Shown one piece after another: positions 8,304-15,572 of a stretch of 64,000 nucleotides of DNA. The notes beneath the pieces were generated by a model, which saw only the letters and a list, made by a program, of their open reading frames with translations, did no database searches and was not told where the DNA came from. Both the position numbers and the translations under genes were made by a program. The stretch's first letter is position 1. Each line of letters starts with the position of its first letter. Source of the DNA: JACXVD01 sp020446665 (GTDB taxonomy: Bacteria > Pseudomonadota > Alphaproteobacteria > Sphingomonadales > Sphingomonadaceae). The stretch is from positions 62,001 to 126,000 of the forward strand of contig JAWKXQ010000003.1 in assembly GCA_041396905.1 (NCBI GenBank), read 5' to 3'.

Positions 8304-9329
8304 CTAAACGTCGAAAAGCGGCCCGTCGGAACCGGTTGGCGGTGTCATTTCCAAGTGATTCCATGCCGATTCATTCAGGCAACGCCCACGCGCGGTGCGG
8401 GCGACCAGCCCCAACTGGATGAGGTAAGGCTCGATCACTTCCTCCACCGTATCGCGTGGTTCGGACAGCCCCGCCGCCAATGTTTCCACCCCCACCGGAC
8501 CACCTTTATAAGTACCTGCAATCATGCGCAGATATCGCCGATCCATCGCATCCAGACCCAGCCGATCAACCTCCAGCCGGGTCAGGGCCTCGTCCGCCAC
8601 ATGGGCGGTCACCACCCCATTTCCGGCGACATGGGCAAAGTCCCGCACCCGCCGCAGCAGGCGCCCGGCAACCCGCGGCGTGCCCCGCGAACGGCGCGCA
8701 ATTTCGCGTGCGCCCGCGCTTTCCATCGTCATTCCGAGCAATCTGGCCCCGCGTGAAACGACCAGTTCCAGCTCGTCTTCCGTATAGAAATTGAGCCGCA
8801 CCGGAATGCCGAAACGGTCGCGCAAGGGGGTGGTCAGCAGGCCCTGCCGCGTGGTCGCCCCGACCAGCGTGAATGGCGGCAAATCGATCCGCACGCTGCG
8901 CGCCGATGGCCCTTCGCCAATGATGAGATCGAGCGCGCGATCTTCCATTGCCGGGTAGAGCACTTCCTCCACCACCGGGTTCATGCGGTGGATCTCGTCA
9001 ATGAACAGCACGTCATTGGGTTCAAGATTGGTCAGCAGGGCGGCCAGATCACCCGCCTTGGCAATGACCGGGCCGGAGGTGGCACGAAAACCCACGCCCA
9101 GTTCCTTCGCCACGATCTGCGCCAGCGTGGTCTTGCCGAGGCCGGGAGGGCCAAAAAACAGCACGTGATCCATCGCCTCGCCGCGCGATTTCGCGCTTTC
9201 GATAAATACGCGCAGATTATCCCGCGCCGCCTCCTGCCCAATAAATTCGGTGAGCGATTTCGGGCGCAGGGCGGCGTCGGGATCATCCGGCTGACGCTGC
9301 GGCGCGTGGAGGGGAACGGGGTCAGTCAT
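8304..9329 (-). CDS. ruvB: Holliday junction branch-migration ATPase RuvB
   Basis: The 341-residue AAA+ protein has Walker A GPPGLGKT, Walker B FIDEIHRM, sensor 1 GATTR and the arginine-finger region PLRDRFG, followed by the RuvB winged-helix tail (GGPVGVETLAAGLSE). It drives branch migration with RuvA during recombinational repair. The ATG at 9329 gives the usual length and N-terminus; an upstream TTG at 9362 adds 11 residues with no support. It lies downstream of ruvA but is separated from it by two unrelated genes and a short repeat. Confidence 0.97.
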   Translation of the reverse strand: MTDPVPLHAPQRQPDDPDAALRPKSLTEFIGQEAARDNLRVFIESAKSRGEAMDHVLFFGPPGLGKTTLAQIVAKELGVGFRATSGPVIAKAGDLAALLTNLEPNDVLFIDEIHRMNPVVEEVLYPAMEDRALDLIIGEGPSARSVRIDLPPFTLVGATTRQGLLTTPLRDRFGIPVRLNFYTEDELELVVSRGARLLGMTMESAGAREIARRSRGTPRVAGRLLRRVRDFAHVAGNGVVTAHVADEALTRLEVDRLGLDAMDRRYLRMIAGTYKGGPVGVETLAAGLSEPRDTVEEVIEPYLIQLGLVARTARGRCLNESAWNHLEMTPPTGSDGPLFDV

Positions 9330-9365
9330 GTCACAAGTTTCGCAAACAGCACTTGCCGACAAACA

Positions 9366-9390
9366 GACCCCGAAACAAGTTCAGGGTGAC
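9366..9390. repeat. Solitary half of a dispersed palindromic repeat
   Basis: On the minus strand it reads GTCACCCTGAACTTGTTTC followed by GGGGTC, closely resembling the arm of the larger palindrome at 33847-33959. No partner arm is seen nearby. It sits in the gap between ruvB and the upstream membrane-protein gene. Confidence 0.55.
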
Positions 9391-9416
9391 AGTGGTGGTG
9401 GCACTGGTGGAGATGA

Positions 9417-9971
9417 TCATCGCTCAAAATCCAAGACCAGCCGATGACTCGCGATCCTCCAGAAGGCCAGTCCGGCCAGCATGCCAACCGTAAGCCACGG
9501 CAAAACTAGCATCATGGTCGTTCTCAAATCGAATTCATCCATTAATGAACAAGGTGGCAAATTTGCATTTATCGGGGTGGCGAAAACAATGTCCTCAATG
9601 AAGGGGCGGCAAGTTGCGTCGGGATAATCGTCAGGATCGTAAAATGCGGCTGCAATGAAAAAAGGTCCGATCGCACCAGAAGCCGTACCCCAAAATCCGA
9701 TCAACCATAGTGGCATTGGGATTTGGTGATCAAAAGTCCAAGTAATTGAGGAACCTAAAGTGGCCAACAGGCCGCCAATGATCAACGGAATCAAAAGTGG
9801 GGCAGCGTGGATCAAAACGGACAAGGGGCTGGCGAATGTCTGCCTTAGGGCAAAGGCAAAACCGACATCGATAGTGAGATGAGCCACGGAAATGGCAGTC
9901 ATCCCGAGAATTGCGACTGAACAAGCACCGAGAGTCGCCGCCAAGCATCTCAAGGGCTGGTCATTAGTCAA
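9417..9971 (-). CDS. Membrane protein of unknown function, lower GC
   Basis: The 184-residue protein has about four hydrophobic segments: ILGMTAISVAHLTIDVGFAF, VLIHAAPLLIPLIIGGLLATL, WLIGFWGTASGAIGPFFIAA and MLVLPWLTVGMLAGLAF. A loop with several Asp, Pro and two Cys lies between the last two. I recognise no family. By my count the gene is about 51% GC against roughly 63% around it, which suggests later acquisition. The start is uncertain: a TTG at 9971 overlaps the stop of the upstream DsrE-like gene as TTGA, and no ATG is nearby in frame until about 9902. It splits ruvA from ruvB. Confidence 0.65.
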   Translation of the reverse strand: MTNDQPLRCLAATLGACSVAILGMTAISVAHLTIDVGFAFALRQTFASPLSVLIHAAPLLIPLIIGGLLATLGSSITWTFDHQIPMPLWLIGFWGTASGAIGPFFIAAAFYDPDDYPDATCRPFIEDIVFATPINANLPPCSLMDEFDLRTTMMLVLPWLTVGMLAGLAFWRIASHRLVLDFER

Positions 9972-10519
9972 AACGGGTTCACCGTGTAGCCCCGCTGCTG
10001 CAGCAGCGCATGCGCGGTCATTGCGGAAAGCGCCATTTCCACGCCCGGTTCCAGATCTTCGGCATTGATGCCAAAGGCTGCCGCGCTCTGGCCGCAGAGG
10101 ATGAAGCGCACGCCCTGATCCAGCATGGCGCGGACCATGGGCTGGTTGGGGTTATCGCCCGCATCCTCGCCCATTTTCGCGCGCCATGCGGCGTTGCTGA
10201 GCAGGTCGAGCCCGGCCTTGCCATGCACCACCACGGCGACCTGAATATTGTCTTCCGGCACGCCATTGGCGACATGCATGTTGATGAAACGCGCCGCGCT
10301 TTCAAAGCTGCGATTGCGCGCGCCATCCTCGGCCGCTTTCGACACGTCGAAAGCCACCGCAAATTCGGTATCGGCGGGCACTTCGCCCATCCCCGGCACA
10401 GGCGCATGCGGGCCGAAATCCTCAAATACCGGGCCGGTCTTGAACGCCGACATATCCGCCTGCTGCGCCATGGCGGGTGCGGCAAACAGCAGCAGCGGGA
10501 GGAGGAATGCGTGTTTCAT
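9968..10519 (-). CDS. Exported DsrE/DsrF-like family protein
   Basis: The 183-residue protein has a clear signal peptide (MKHAFLLPLLLFAAPAMA). The mature part resembles DsrE-like proteins: ARFINMHVANGVPEDNIQVAVVVHG, a Cys in RFILCGQSAAAFGI, and a C-terminal helix with MTAHALLQQRGY. AAGGACG lies just before the ATG. Known DsrE relatives carry sulfur or sense sulfane sulfur on a Cys; the single Cys here could serve that role, but this is inference. It lies 10 bases after ruvA and overlaps the next gene, so it is in the ruvA transcript. Confidence 0.75.
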   Translation of the reverse strand: MKHAFLLPLLLFAAPAMAQQADMSAFKTGPVFEDFGPHAPVPGMGEVPADTEFAVAFDVSKAAEDGARNRSFESAARFINMHVANGVPEDNIQVAVVVHGKAGLDLLSNAAWRAKMGEDAGDNPNQPMVRAMLDQGVRFILCGQSAAAFGINAEDLEPGVEMALSAMTAHALLQQRGYTVNPF

Positions 10520-10529
10520 ATGCGTCCTT

Positions 10530-11135
10530 TCATGATGCCGCCCGCTTCAGTGCGACACGGATCAGATCGCTTTCGCTGGCCCCTTCGCCCAGTTCGCCTT
10601 GTGCAGCAGCGACCGCCCGGGCAGCGACAGCGGGTTTGAAGCCGAGATTTTCCAGCGCGCTGACGGCATCGGCGCTGGCGCCGCCCGCTGGCATCACCGC
10701 CGCGAGCGTCACCCCGCCCGGCGCGGAGGGCAAGGCGCCCGCCTTGTCCTTAAGCTCGTTGACGATCCGCCCGGCGAGCTTTGGCCCGACCCCGTTGGCA
10801 CGCGCCACCATCGCGGCGTCACCGGCGGCGCAGGCGGCCTGCAATTCGCCCGTATCCAGCGCGGAGAGGATCGCAAGGCCGACCTTGCTGCCCACGCCCT
10901 GCACCTGTGTGAGCAGGCGGAACCAGTCCCGCTCTGCACTGCTGGCAAAGCCAAGCAGGCGCATGTCATTCTCGCTCACCTGCAGATCGGTATAGAGTGT
11001 GCAGCCTTCCCCCACCTCGCCCAGAGCGGCGATGGTGCGGCTGGAACAATGGACGAGATAGCCCACGCCCTGGACGTCTATCACCGCCCAGTCCGCACCG
11101 GTTTCGTCAAGCAGGCCCTTCAGCTTCGCGATCAT
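10530..11135 (-). CDS. ruvA: Holliday junction DNA helicase subunit RuvA
   Basis: The 201-residue product starts MIAKLKGLLDETGADWAVID, the normal RuvA OB-fold N-terminus. It has two helix-hairpin-helix signatures, VQGVGSKVGLAILSAL and ANGVGPKLAGRIVNELK, and a C-terminal RuvB-binding domain (ALENLGFKPAVAARAV). It binds four-way junctions and loads RuvB. The gene is divergent from aroC with 78 bases between them. No ruvC lies upstream, so the usual ruvCAB order is broken here. Confidence 0.97.
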   Translation of the reverse strand: MIAKLKGLLDETGADWAVIDVQGVGYLVHCSSRTIAALGEVGEGCTLYTDLQVSENDMRLLGFASSAERDWFRLLTQVQGVGSKVGLAILSALDTGELQAACAAGDAAMVARANGVGPKLAGRIVNELKDKAGALPSAPGGVTLAAVMPAGGASADAVSALENLGFKPAVAARAVAAAQGELGEGASESDLIRVALKRAAS

Positions 11136-11213
11136 GCTTTGTTCCTGCCCGATGCTGCGGCTTTTGGCTAGTCTATATGGACACATGCCCACATCTGCGC
11201 CAATGCCGCTTGC

Positions 11214-12287
11214 ATGAGCTGGAACACATTCGGACGCGTCTTTCGCTTTACCACCTGGGGGGAGAGCCACGGGCCTGCCATAGGCGCAGTGGTGGATGGG
11301 TGCCCGCCGGGGCTGTCGCTGAGCGAAGCGGATATTCAACCCTTTCTGGACGCGCGCCGTCCGGGCCAGAGCAAATTCACCACGCAGCGGCAGGAACCCG
11401 ATGCGGTGAAGATCCTGTCCGGCGTTTTCGAAGGGCGGACCACCGGGACTCCGATCAGCCTGATGATCGAGAATGTCGACCAGCGATCGAAGGATTATTC
11501 CGAAGTCGCCAAGGCCTATCGCCCCGGCCATGCGGATTATGCGTATGACGCAAAATACGGCTTTCGCGACTATCGCGGCGGTGGGCGCAGCAGCGCGCGC
11601 GAAACCGCATCACGGGTGGCGGCAGGCGCAGTGGCGCGGCAGGTGCTGCCGGAAGTATCCATCACCGCCTGGGTCAGCCAGATCGGCGATGACCGGATCG
11701 ACCCGGCGAAAATCGACTTTGCCGAGATTGGCAACAACCCCTTCTTCTGCCCCGATGCCGATGCGGCGAAACGGTGGGAGAAGCTGGTGGACGAAACGCG
11801 CAAGGCGGGCTCTTCCATCGGTGCGGTGGTGGAATGTGTCGCCACCGGCGTGCCCGCAGGCTGGGGCGCGCCGCTCTACGCCAAGCTGGATGCGGAACTC
11901 GCCAGCGCGATGATGGGGATCAATGCGGTCAAGGGCGTGGAGATTGGCGACGGTTTCGCCGCTGCCGCGCTGACAGGCGAAGGCAATGCCGATCCGATGC
12001 GCCCCGGCGCTGATGGCCCGTCCTTCGAAGCCAACCATGCTGGCGGGATCGCAGGGGGCATATCCACGGGACAGCCAGTGGTGGTACGGGTGGCCTTCAA
12101 GCCGACCAGCTCAATCCTCACCCCGGTTCCGACTATCGACAGCAACGGCAACTCCACCGAAATCCGCACCAAGGGCCGCCACGATCCCTGCGTGGGCATT
12201 CGCGGCGTGCCCGTAGTGGAAGCAATGATGGCGCTGGTGCTGGCGGATCAGAAACTGCTGCACCGGGCTCAAGTAGCGCAGCGGTAG
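11214..12287 (+). CDS. aroC: Chorismate synthase
   Basis: The 357-residue product has the family signatures GESHGPAIGAVVDGCPPG near the N-terminus, the RPGHADYAYDAKYG and RGGGRSSARET blocks, and GRHDPCVGIRGVPVVEAM near the end. It converts 5-enolpyruvylshikimate-3-phosphate to chorismate with reduced FMN, the last common step of aromatic synthesis, in the cytoplasm. It is monocistronic as far as I can see, being divergent from ruvA and followed by the ahpC regulatory region. Confidence 0.98.
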   Translation: MSWNTFGRVFRFTTWGESHGPAIGAVVDGCPPGLSLSEADIQPFLDARRPGQSKFTTQRQEPDAVKILSGVFEGRTTGTPISLMIENVDQRSKDYSEVAKAYRPGHADYAYDAKYGFRDYRGGGRSSARETASRVAAGAVARQVLPEVSITAWVSQIGDDRIDPAKIDFAEIGNNPFFCPDADAAKRWEKLVDETRKAGSSIGAVVECVATGVPAGWGAPLYAKLDAELASAMMGINAVKGVEIGDGFAAAALTGEGNADPMRPGADGPSFEANHAGGIAGGISTGQPVVVRVAFKPTSSILTPVPTIDSNGNSTEIRTKGRHDPCVGIRGVPVVEAMMALVLADQKLLHRAQVAQR

Positions 12288-12388
12288 CCTGACCATGAGC
12301 ACGGGCAGTGCGGGTAAGGGCAAACAGGCTCTCCATCGCCCCACGCCCACTAATCGCAAAAATCGCTTAAAACTCTCTCATTGATTTA

Positions 12389-12407
12389 TTCGATTGCTGC
12401 AATCGAA
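12389..12407. promoter_or_regulatory. Perfect 19-bp palindrome upstream of ahpC
   Basis: TTCGATTGC, one central T, then GCAATCGAA: a perfect inverted repeat 87 bases before the ahpC start. It is a candidate regulator site; which regulator cannot be told from sequence alone. Confidence 0.55.
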
Positions 12408-12440
12408 ACACTCCGTTTCACATCGCACGGCCCGGCTCCT

Positions 12441-12480
12441 ATCTCGCACTTGCGAATTCAATCTCGCAGATGCGAAATAA
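12441..12480. promoter_or_regulatory. Tandem 20-bp palindromic sites before ahpC
   Basis: Two adjoining 20-base units share ATCTCGCA, two variable bases, then TGCGAA. Each contains the palindrome TCGCAnnTGCGA. The exact 20-base period, about two helical turns, would put two bound dimers on the same face of the DNA. The second unit ends just before the ahpC ribosome site AGGAG at 12483-12487. An oxidative-stress or iron regulator is a reasonable guess but is not shown. Confidence 0.6.
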
Positions 12481-12493
12481 ACAGGAGCACATA

Positions 12494-13078
12494 ATGACCA
12501 CCATGATTGGCAAGGAAATCAAGCCTTTCGTCGCAACCTCGTTCAAGCCTGCCGGCGCCGCTGGCCAGGGTGAATTCGTGGATGTGACCGATGGCGACGT
12601 GCGCGGCAAATGGGCCGTGTTCTTCTTCTACCCCGCCGACTTCACCTTTGTCTGCCCAACCGAACTGGAAGACCTCGCCAGCCAGTATGACGCGCTGCAG
12701 AGCATGGGCGTGGAAGTCTATGCCGTCTCCACCGACACGCATTTCAGCCACAAGGCATGGCATGAAAGCTCGGAGAAGATCGGCAAGATCCGCTATCACA
12801 TGCTGGGCGACCAGAACCACGTGATCGCCAATAATTTCGGCGTGCTGCGTGAAGGCCAGGGGCTGGCTGACCGGGCGACCTTCGTGGTCGATCCCGATGG
12901 CGTGATCCAGGTCATGGAAATCACCTGCGAAGGCGTGGGCCGCAACGCTGCCGAACTGGTCCGCAAGATCAAGGCCGCGCAATATGTCCGCAACAATCCC
13001 GGCCAGGTGTGCCCGGCCAAGTGGGAAGAGGGCGAAGAAACGCTCGCACCCTCGCTTGACCTCGTTGGCAAGCTCTAA
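12494..13078 (+). CDS. ahpC: Alkyl hydroperoxide reductase peroxiredoxin subunit
   Basis: The 194-residue typical 2-Cys peroxiredoxin has the peroxidatic Cys in FYPADFTFVCPTELED (residue 54) and the resolving Cys in GQVCPAKWEEGEE (residue 173). It reduces hydrogen peroxide, organic peroxides and peroxynitrite in the cytoplasm and is recycled by AhpF, encoded next. The ATG at 12494 follows AGGAG at 7 bases; the frame is open eight codons further, but that stretch lies inside the palindromic sites. A terminator-like hairpin separates it from ahpF, which could make ahpC the more abundant product. Confidence 0.98.
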   Translation: MTTMIGKEIKPFVATSFKPAGAAGQGEFVDVTDGDVRGKWAVFFFYPADFTFVCPTELEDLASQYDALQSMGVEVYAVSTDTHFSHKAWHESSEKIGKIRYHMLGDQNHVIANNFGVLREGQGLADRATFVVDPDGVIQVMEITCEGVGRNAAELVRKIKAAQYVRNNPGQVCPAKWEEGEETLAPSLDLVGKL

Positions 13079-13130
13079 GCCGGACTGACCTCCTCCTGAC
13101 CCCGCCATCCCCACGGCGGGGGCAGACTCT

Positions 13131-13178
13131 CGGCCCGGGGCGACCATCCTCCCCCCCTCCTCGCCCCGGGCCGTTTTT
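13131..13178 (+). terminator. Hairpin with T-run between ahpC and ahpF
   Basis: CGGCCCGGGGCGA pairs with TCGCCCCGGGCCG around a C-rich loop, followed by TTTTT. It is a strong intrinsic terminator form placed inside the ahpC-ahpF unit, so ahpF is probably reached by partial read-through. Confidence 0.85.
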
Positions 13179-13207
13179 ATTCCCGAATTCAAGTAATGGA
13201 GACCGCC

Positions 13208-14800
13208 ATGCTCGACGCCGCCATGCAGGCCCAGCTCACGCAATATCTCGCCAATCTGCGCGAGCCGATCGAGCTCGTCGCGTCGCTTGGCGATGATCCC
13301 AAGAGCGCACAGACACGCGAACTGATCGAAGAAATCGCTGCGCTGCATGAGATGGTCAGCGCGCAGTTCGACGGTGACGATGCGCGCAAGCCCAGCTTTG
13401 AAATCCACCGCGCCAGCGACCCGGCCCGGTCAGTCCGCTTTGCCGGACTGCCAATGGGGCATGAATTCACCTCTCTGGTGCTTGCCCTGCTGTGGGCTGG
13501 CGGCCACCCGCCCAAGGTGGAGGCCGAGGTGCTGGAGCAAATCCGCGCGCTGGACGCTGATCTTGCCTTCGAGATGTATTTCTCGCTTTCCTGCCACAAT
13601 TGCCCCGACGTGGTGCAGGCGCTGACGCTGATGGCGCTGGAAAATCCGCGCATTTCGGCAACGCTGATCGAAGGCGGCACCTATAAGGACGAAGTGGAAA
13701 GCCGCGACGTGCTGGCCGTGCCCGCTGTCTTCCTCAACGGCGCAAGCTTCGCCAATGGCAAGATGGGCGTAGAGGAAATTCTCTCGAAGATCGATACCAA
13801 CGCCCCTGCCCGCGCCGCTGCCAAGCTGGCGGACAAGGAACCCTTCGAGGTGCTGGTTGTCGGCGGCGGCCCCGCCGGGGCTTCGGCCGCGATCTACACC
13901 GCGCGCAAGGGCTTTTCGACTGGCATCGCCGCAGAGCGTTTTGGCGGGCAGGTGCAGGACACGATGGGGATCGAGAACTTCGTCTCCGTTGCCTATACCG
14001 AAGGGCCCAAGCTGGCCGCACAGCTGGAAAGCCATGTGCGCGAATATGACATCGACCTGATGAATCTGCAGCGCGCAGAGCGGCTCATCCCGGCCAGCCA
14101 GCCGGGCGGCTATCACGAAGTGGTGATGGAAAATGGCGCTTCGCTGAAAGCGCGCTCGATCATCCTGTCCACCGGCGCGCGCTGGCGCAATCTGGGCGTG
14201 CCGGGCGAGCAGGAATATCGCAACAAGGGCGTGGCCTATTGCCCGCATTGCGATGGCCCGCTGTTCAAGGGCAAGCGCGTGGCAGTGATCGGCGGCGGCA
14301 ATAGCGGTGTCGAGGCAGCGATCGACCTCGCCAATATAGTTGGCCATGTCACGCTGGTGGAATTTGATCACCAGCTGCGCGCTGACCAGGTTTTGCAGGA
14401 CAAGCTGCGCAGCCTGCCCAATGTCGACATTATCGTGTCGGCCCTTACGACCGAGATTACTGGCGACGGCAACCGCGTGAACGGGCTGACATTCGAAAAT
14501 CGCGAGAGCGGTGAGGAACACCATGTCGTGCTGGAGGGCGTGTTCGTCCAGATCGGGCTTGTGCCGAACACCGAATGGCTGAAGGATTCGGGCGTGGAGC
14601 TCAGCAAGTTTGGCGAGATCGTGGTCGATGCCAAGGGTGCGACCAGCCTGCCTGGCGTGTTTGCCGCGGGCGATTGCACCACCGTGCCGTACAAGCAGAT
14701 CATCATCGCCATGGGTGAAGGCTCCAAGGCGGCGCTTTCCGCCTTCGATTACCTGATCCGCACGCCGCTGGTGGAAGAACAGCTCGCAGCAGCGGCGTAA
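13208..14800 (+). CDS. ahpF: Alkyl hydroperoxide reductase flavoprotein subunit
   Basis: The 530-residue product has the AhpF layout. A tandem thioredoxin-fold N-terminal domain carries the redox pair CHNC (residues 129-132). A thioredoxin-reductase-like part has FAD motif VVGGGPAGASAA, redox pair CPHC near residue 345, NAD(P) motif VIGGGNSGVEAA, and the final FAAGDCTTVPYKQI. It passes electrons from NADH to AhpC. I chose ATG 13208 because GGAG lies 6-7 bases upstream; an in-frame ATG at 13196 would overlap that site. Confidence 0.97.
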   Translation: MLDAAMQAQLTQYLANLREPIELVASLGDDPKSAQTRELIEEIAALHEMVSAQFDGDDARKPSFEIHRASDPARSVRFAGLPMGHEFTSLVLALLWAGGHPPKVEAEVLEQIRALDADLAFEMYFSLSCHNCPDVVQALTLMALENPRISATLIEGGTYKDEVESRDVLAVPAVFLNGASFANGKMGVEEILSKIDTNAPARAAAKLADKEPFEVLVVGGGPAGASAAIYTARKGFSTGIAAERFGGQVQDTMGIENFVSVAYTEGPKLAAQLESHVREYDIDLMNLQRAERLIPASQPGGYHEVVMENGASLKARSIILSTGARWRNLGVPGEQEYRNKGVAYCPHCDGPLFKGKRVAVIGGGNSGVEAAIDLANIVGHVTLVEFDHQLRADQVLQDKLRSLPNVDIIVSALTTEITGDGNRVNGLTFENRESGEEHHVVLEGVFVQIGLVPNTEWLKDSGVELSKFGEIVVDAKGATSLPGVFAAGDCTTVPYKQIIIAMGEGSKAALSAFDYLIRTPLVEEQLAAAA

Positions 14801-14805
14801 TCCTC

Positions 14806-14836
14806 GGCCCCGCCCCCGCTCCTCTGGGGCGGGGCC
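14806..14836 (+). terminator. GC-rich hairpin after ahpF
   Basis: GGCCCCGCCCC and GGGGCGGGGCC form a perfect 11-bp stem six bases after the ahpF stop. There is no T-run behind it, so it may stabilise the 3' end or need Rho rather than act as an intrinsic terminator. Confidence 0.6.
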
Positions 14837-14860
14837 AACCTTCCCGCCCTCTGATCCTTA

Positions 14861-14877
14861 TTGCAAATTATTCGCAT
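14861..14877. promoter_or_regulatory. Fur-box-like site upstream of rubrerythrin
   Basis: TTGCAAATTATTCGCAT resembles the palindrome TTGnGAATnATTCnCAA seen twice before the TonB receptor at the right end of the window. An iron-responsive regulator is inferred from that likeness only. Confidence 0.4.
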
Positions 14878-14880
14878 CAC

Positions 14881-14903
14881 ACTGATCGCTTTAGTCGATC
14901 AGT
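14881..14903. promoter_or_regulatory. Perfect inverted repeat upstream of rubrerythrin
   Basis: ACTGATCG, a 7-base spacer, then CGATCAGT. The arms match exactly. It lies 88 bases before the rubrerythrin start and could be an operator or a hairpin in the leader. Confidence 0.5.
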
Positions 14904-14990
14904 AAGCGCAGTATTTTGCGATGGTATTTCCTGCATGCGCGGCCCAATCTGCCATCACCTTTTCACCACGCAAAGCAGAGGAGCAACACC

Positions 14991-15410
14991 GTGGAACTCA
15001 AGGGATCACAGACCGAAGAAAATCTGAAGGCAGCATTTGCCGGCGAAAGCCAGGCCAACCGCCGCTATCTCTATTTCGCACAGAAGGCCGACATCGAAGG
15101 TTACAATGATGTCGCCGCCGTGTTCCGCTCCACTGCGGAAGGCGAAACCGGCCATGCGCACGGCCATCTCGAATATCTCGAAGAATGCGGCGACCCGGCC
15201 ACCGGCGAGCCGATTGGCGATACAGCATCGAACCTGAAGGCTTCGATCGCTGGCGAAACCCACGAATATACCGACATGTATCCGGGCATGGCGAAGACCG
15301 CCCGCGACGAAGGTTTCGACGAAATCGCTGACTGGTTCGAAACGCTGGCCAAGGCTGAAAAGAGCCATGCCGGCAAGTTCCAGAAGACTCTGGACAGCCT
15401 GGACGCCTGA
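14991..15410 (+). CDS. Short rubrerythrin (diiron domain only)
   Basis: The 139-residue product uses a GTG start behind AGAGGAG. All diiron ligands of the ferritin-like domain appear: GES near residue 19, EGETGHAHGH, AGETHEYTDMYP, and AEKSHAGKF. It is shorter than classical rubrerythrin (about 190 residues) because the C-terminal rubredoxin Cys4 domain is missing. It would reduce hydrogen peroxide in the cytoplasm but needs an outside electron donor. The Fe-S protein encoded next is an obvious candidate. It follows ahpF by 190 bases that hold two palindromic sites. Confidence 0.93.
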   Translation: MELKGSQTEENLKAAFAGESQANRRYLYFAQKADIEGYNDVAAVFRSTAEGETGHAHGHLEYLEECGDPATGEPIGDTASNLKASIAGETHEYTDMYPGMAKTARDEGFDEIADWFETLAKAEKSHAGKFQKTLDSLDA

Positions 15411-15418
15411 TCAGGCAT

Positions 15419-15555
15419 CCTCCCCGATCCGGGGAGGGGGACCAGCCGCAGGCTGGTGGAGGGGCACAGGCCATAAGGCCGAATTTGCAGGCTCAGGCTT
15501 GCAGAACCTGCCCCTCCACCATGCGGTGCATGGTCCCCTTCCCCCACGGGGGAGG
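15419..15555. repeat. Dispersed palindromic repeat inside the rubrerythrin operon
   Basis: The left arm (from CTCCCCGATCCGGGGAGG to GGTGGAGGGGCA) and the right arm (TGCCCCTCCACCATGCGG through CCCCCACGGGGGAGG) are imperfect reverse complements of about 47 bases around a roughly 40-base centre. The arms can also fold on their own. No coding signal is present. It fills the gap between the rubrerythrin gene and the Fe-S protein gene. Confidence 0.75.
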
Positions 15556-15572
15556 AATTAGGGGAGCAAAAT

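Noticed and set aside
14881..14903. Inverted repeat before rubrerythrin read as a terminator of ahpF
   Set aside because: The T content after it is low and a GC hairpin already follows ahpF at 14806-14836; its position fits an operator better.
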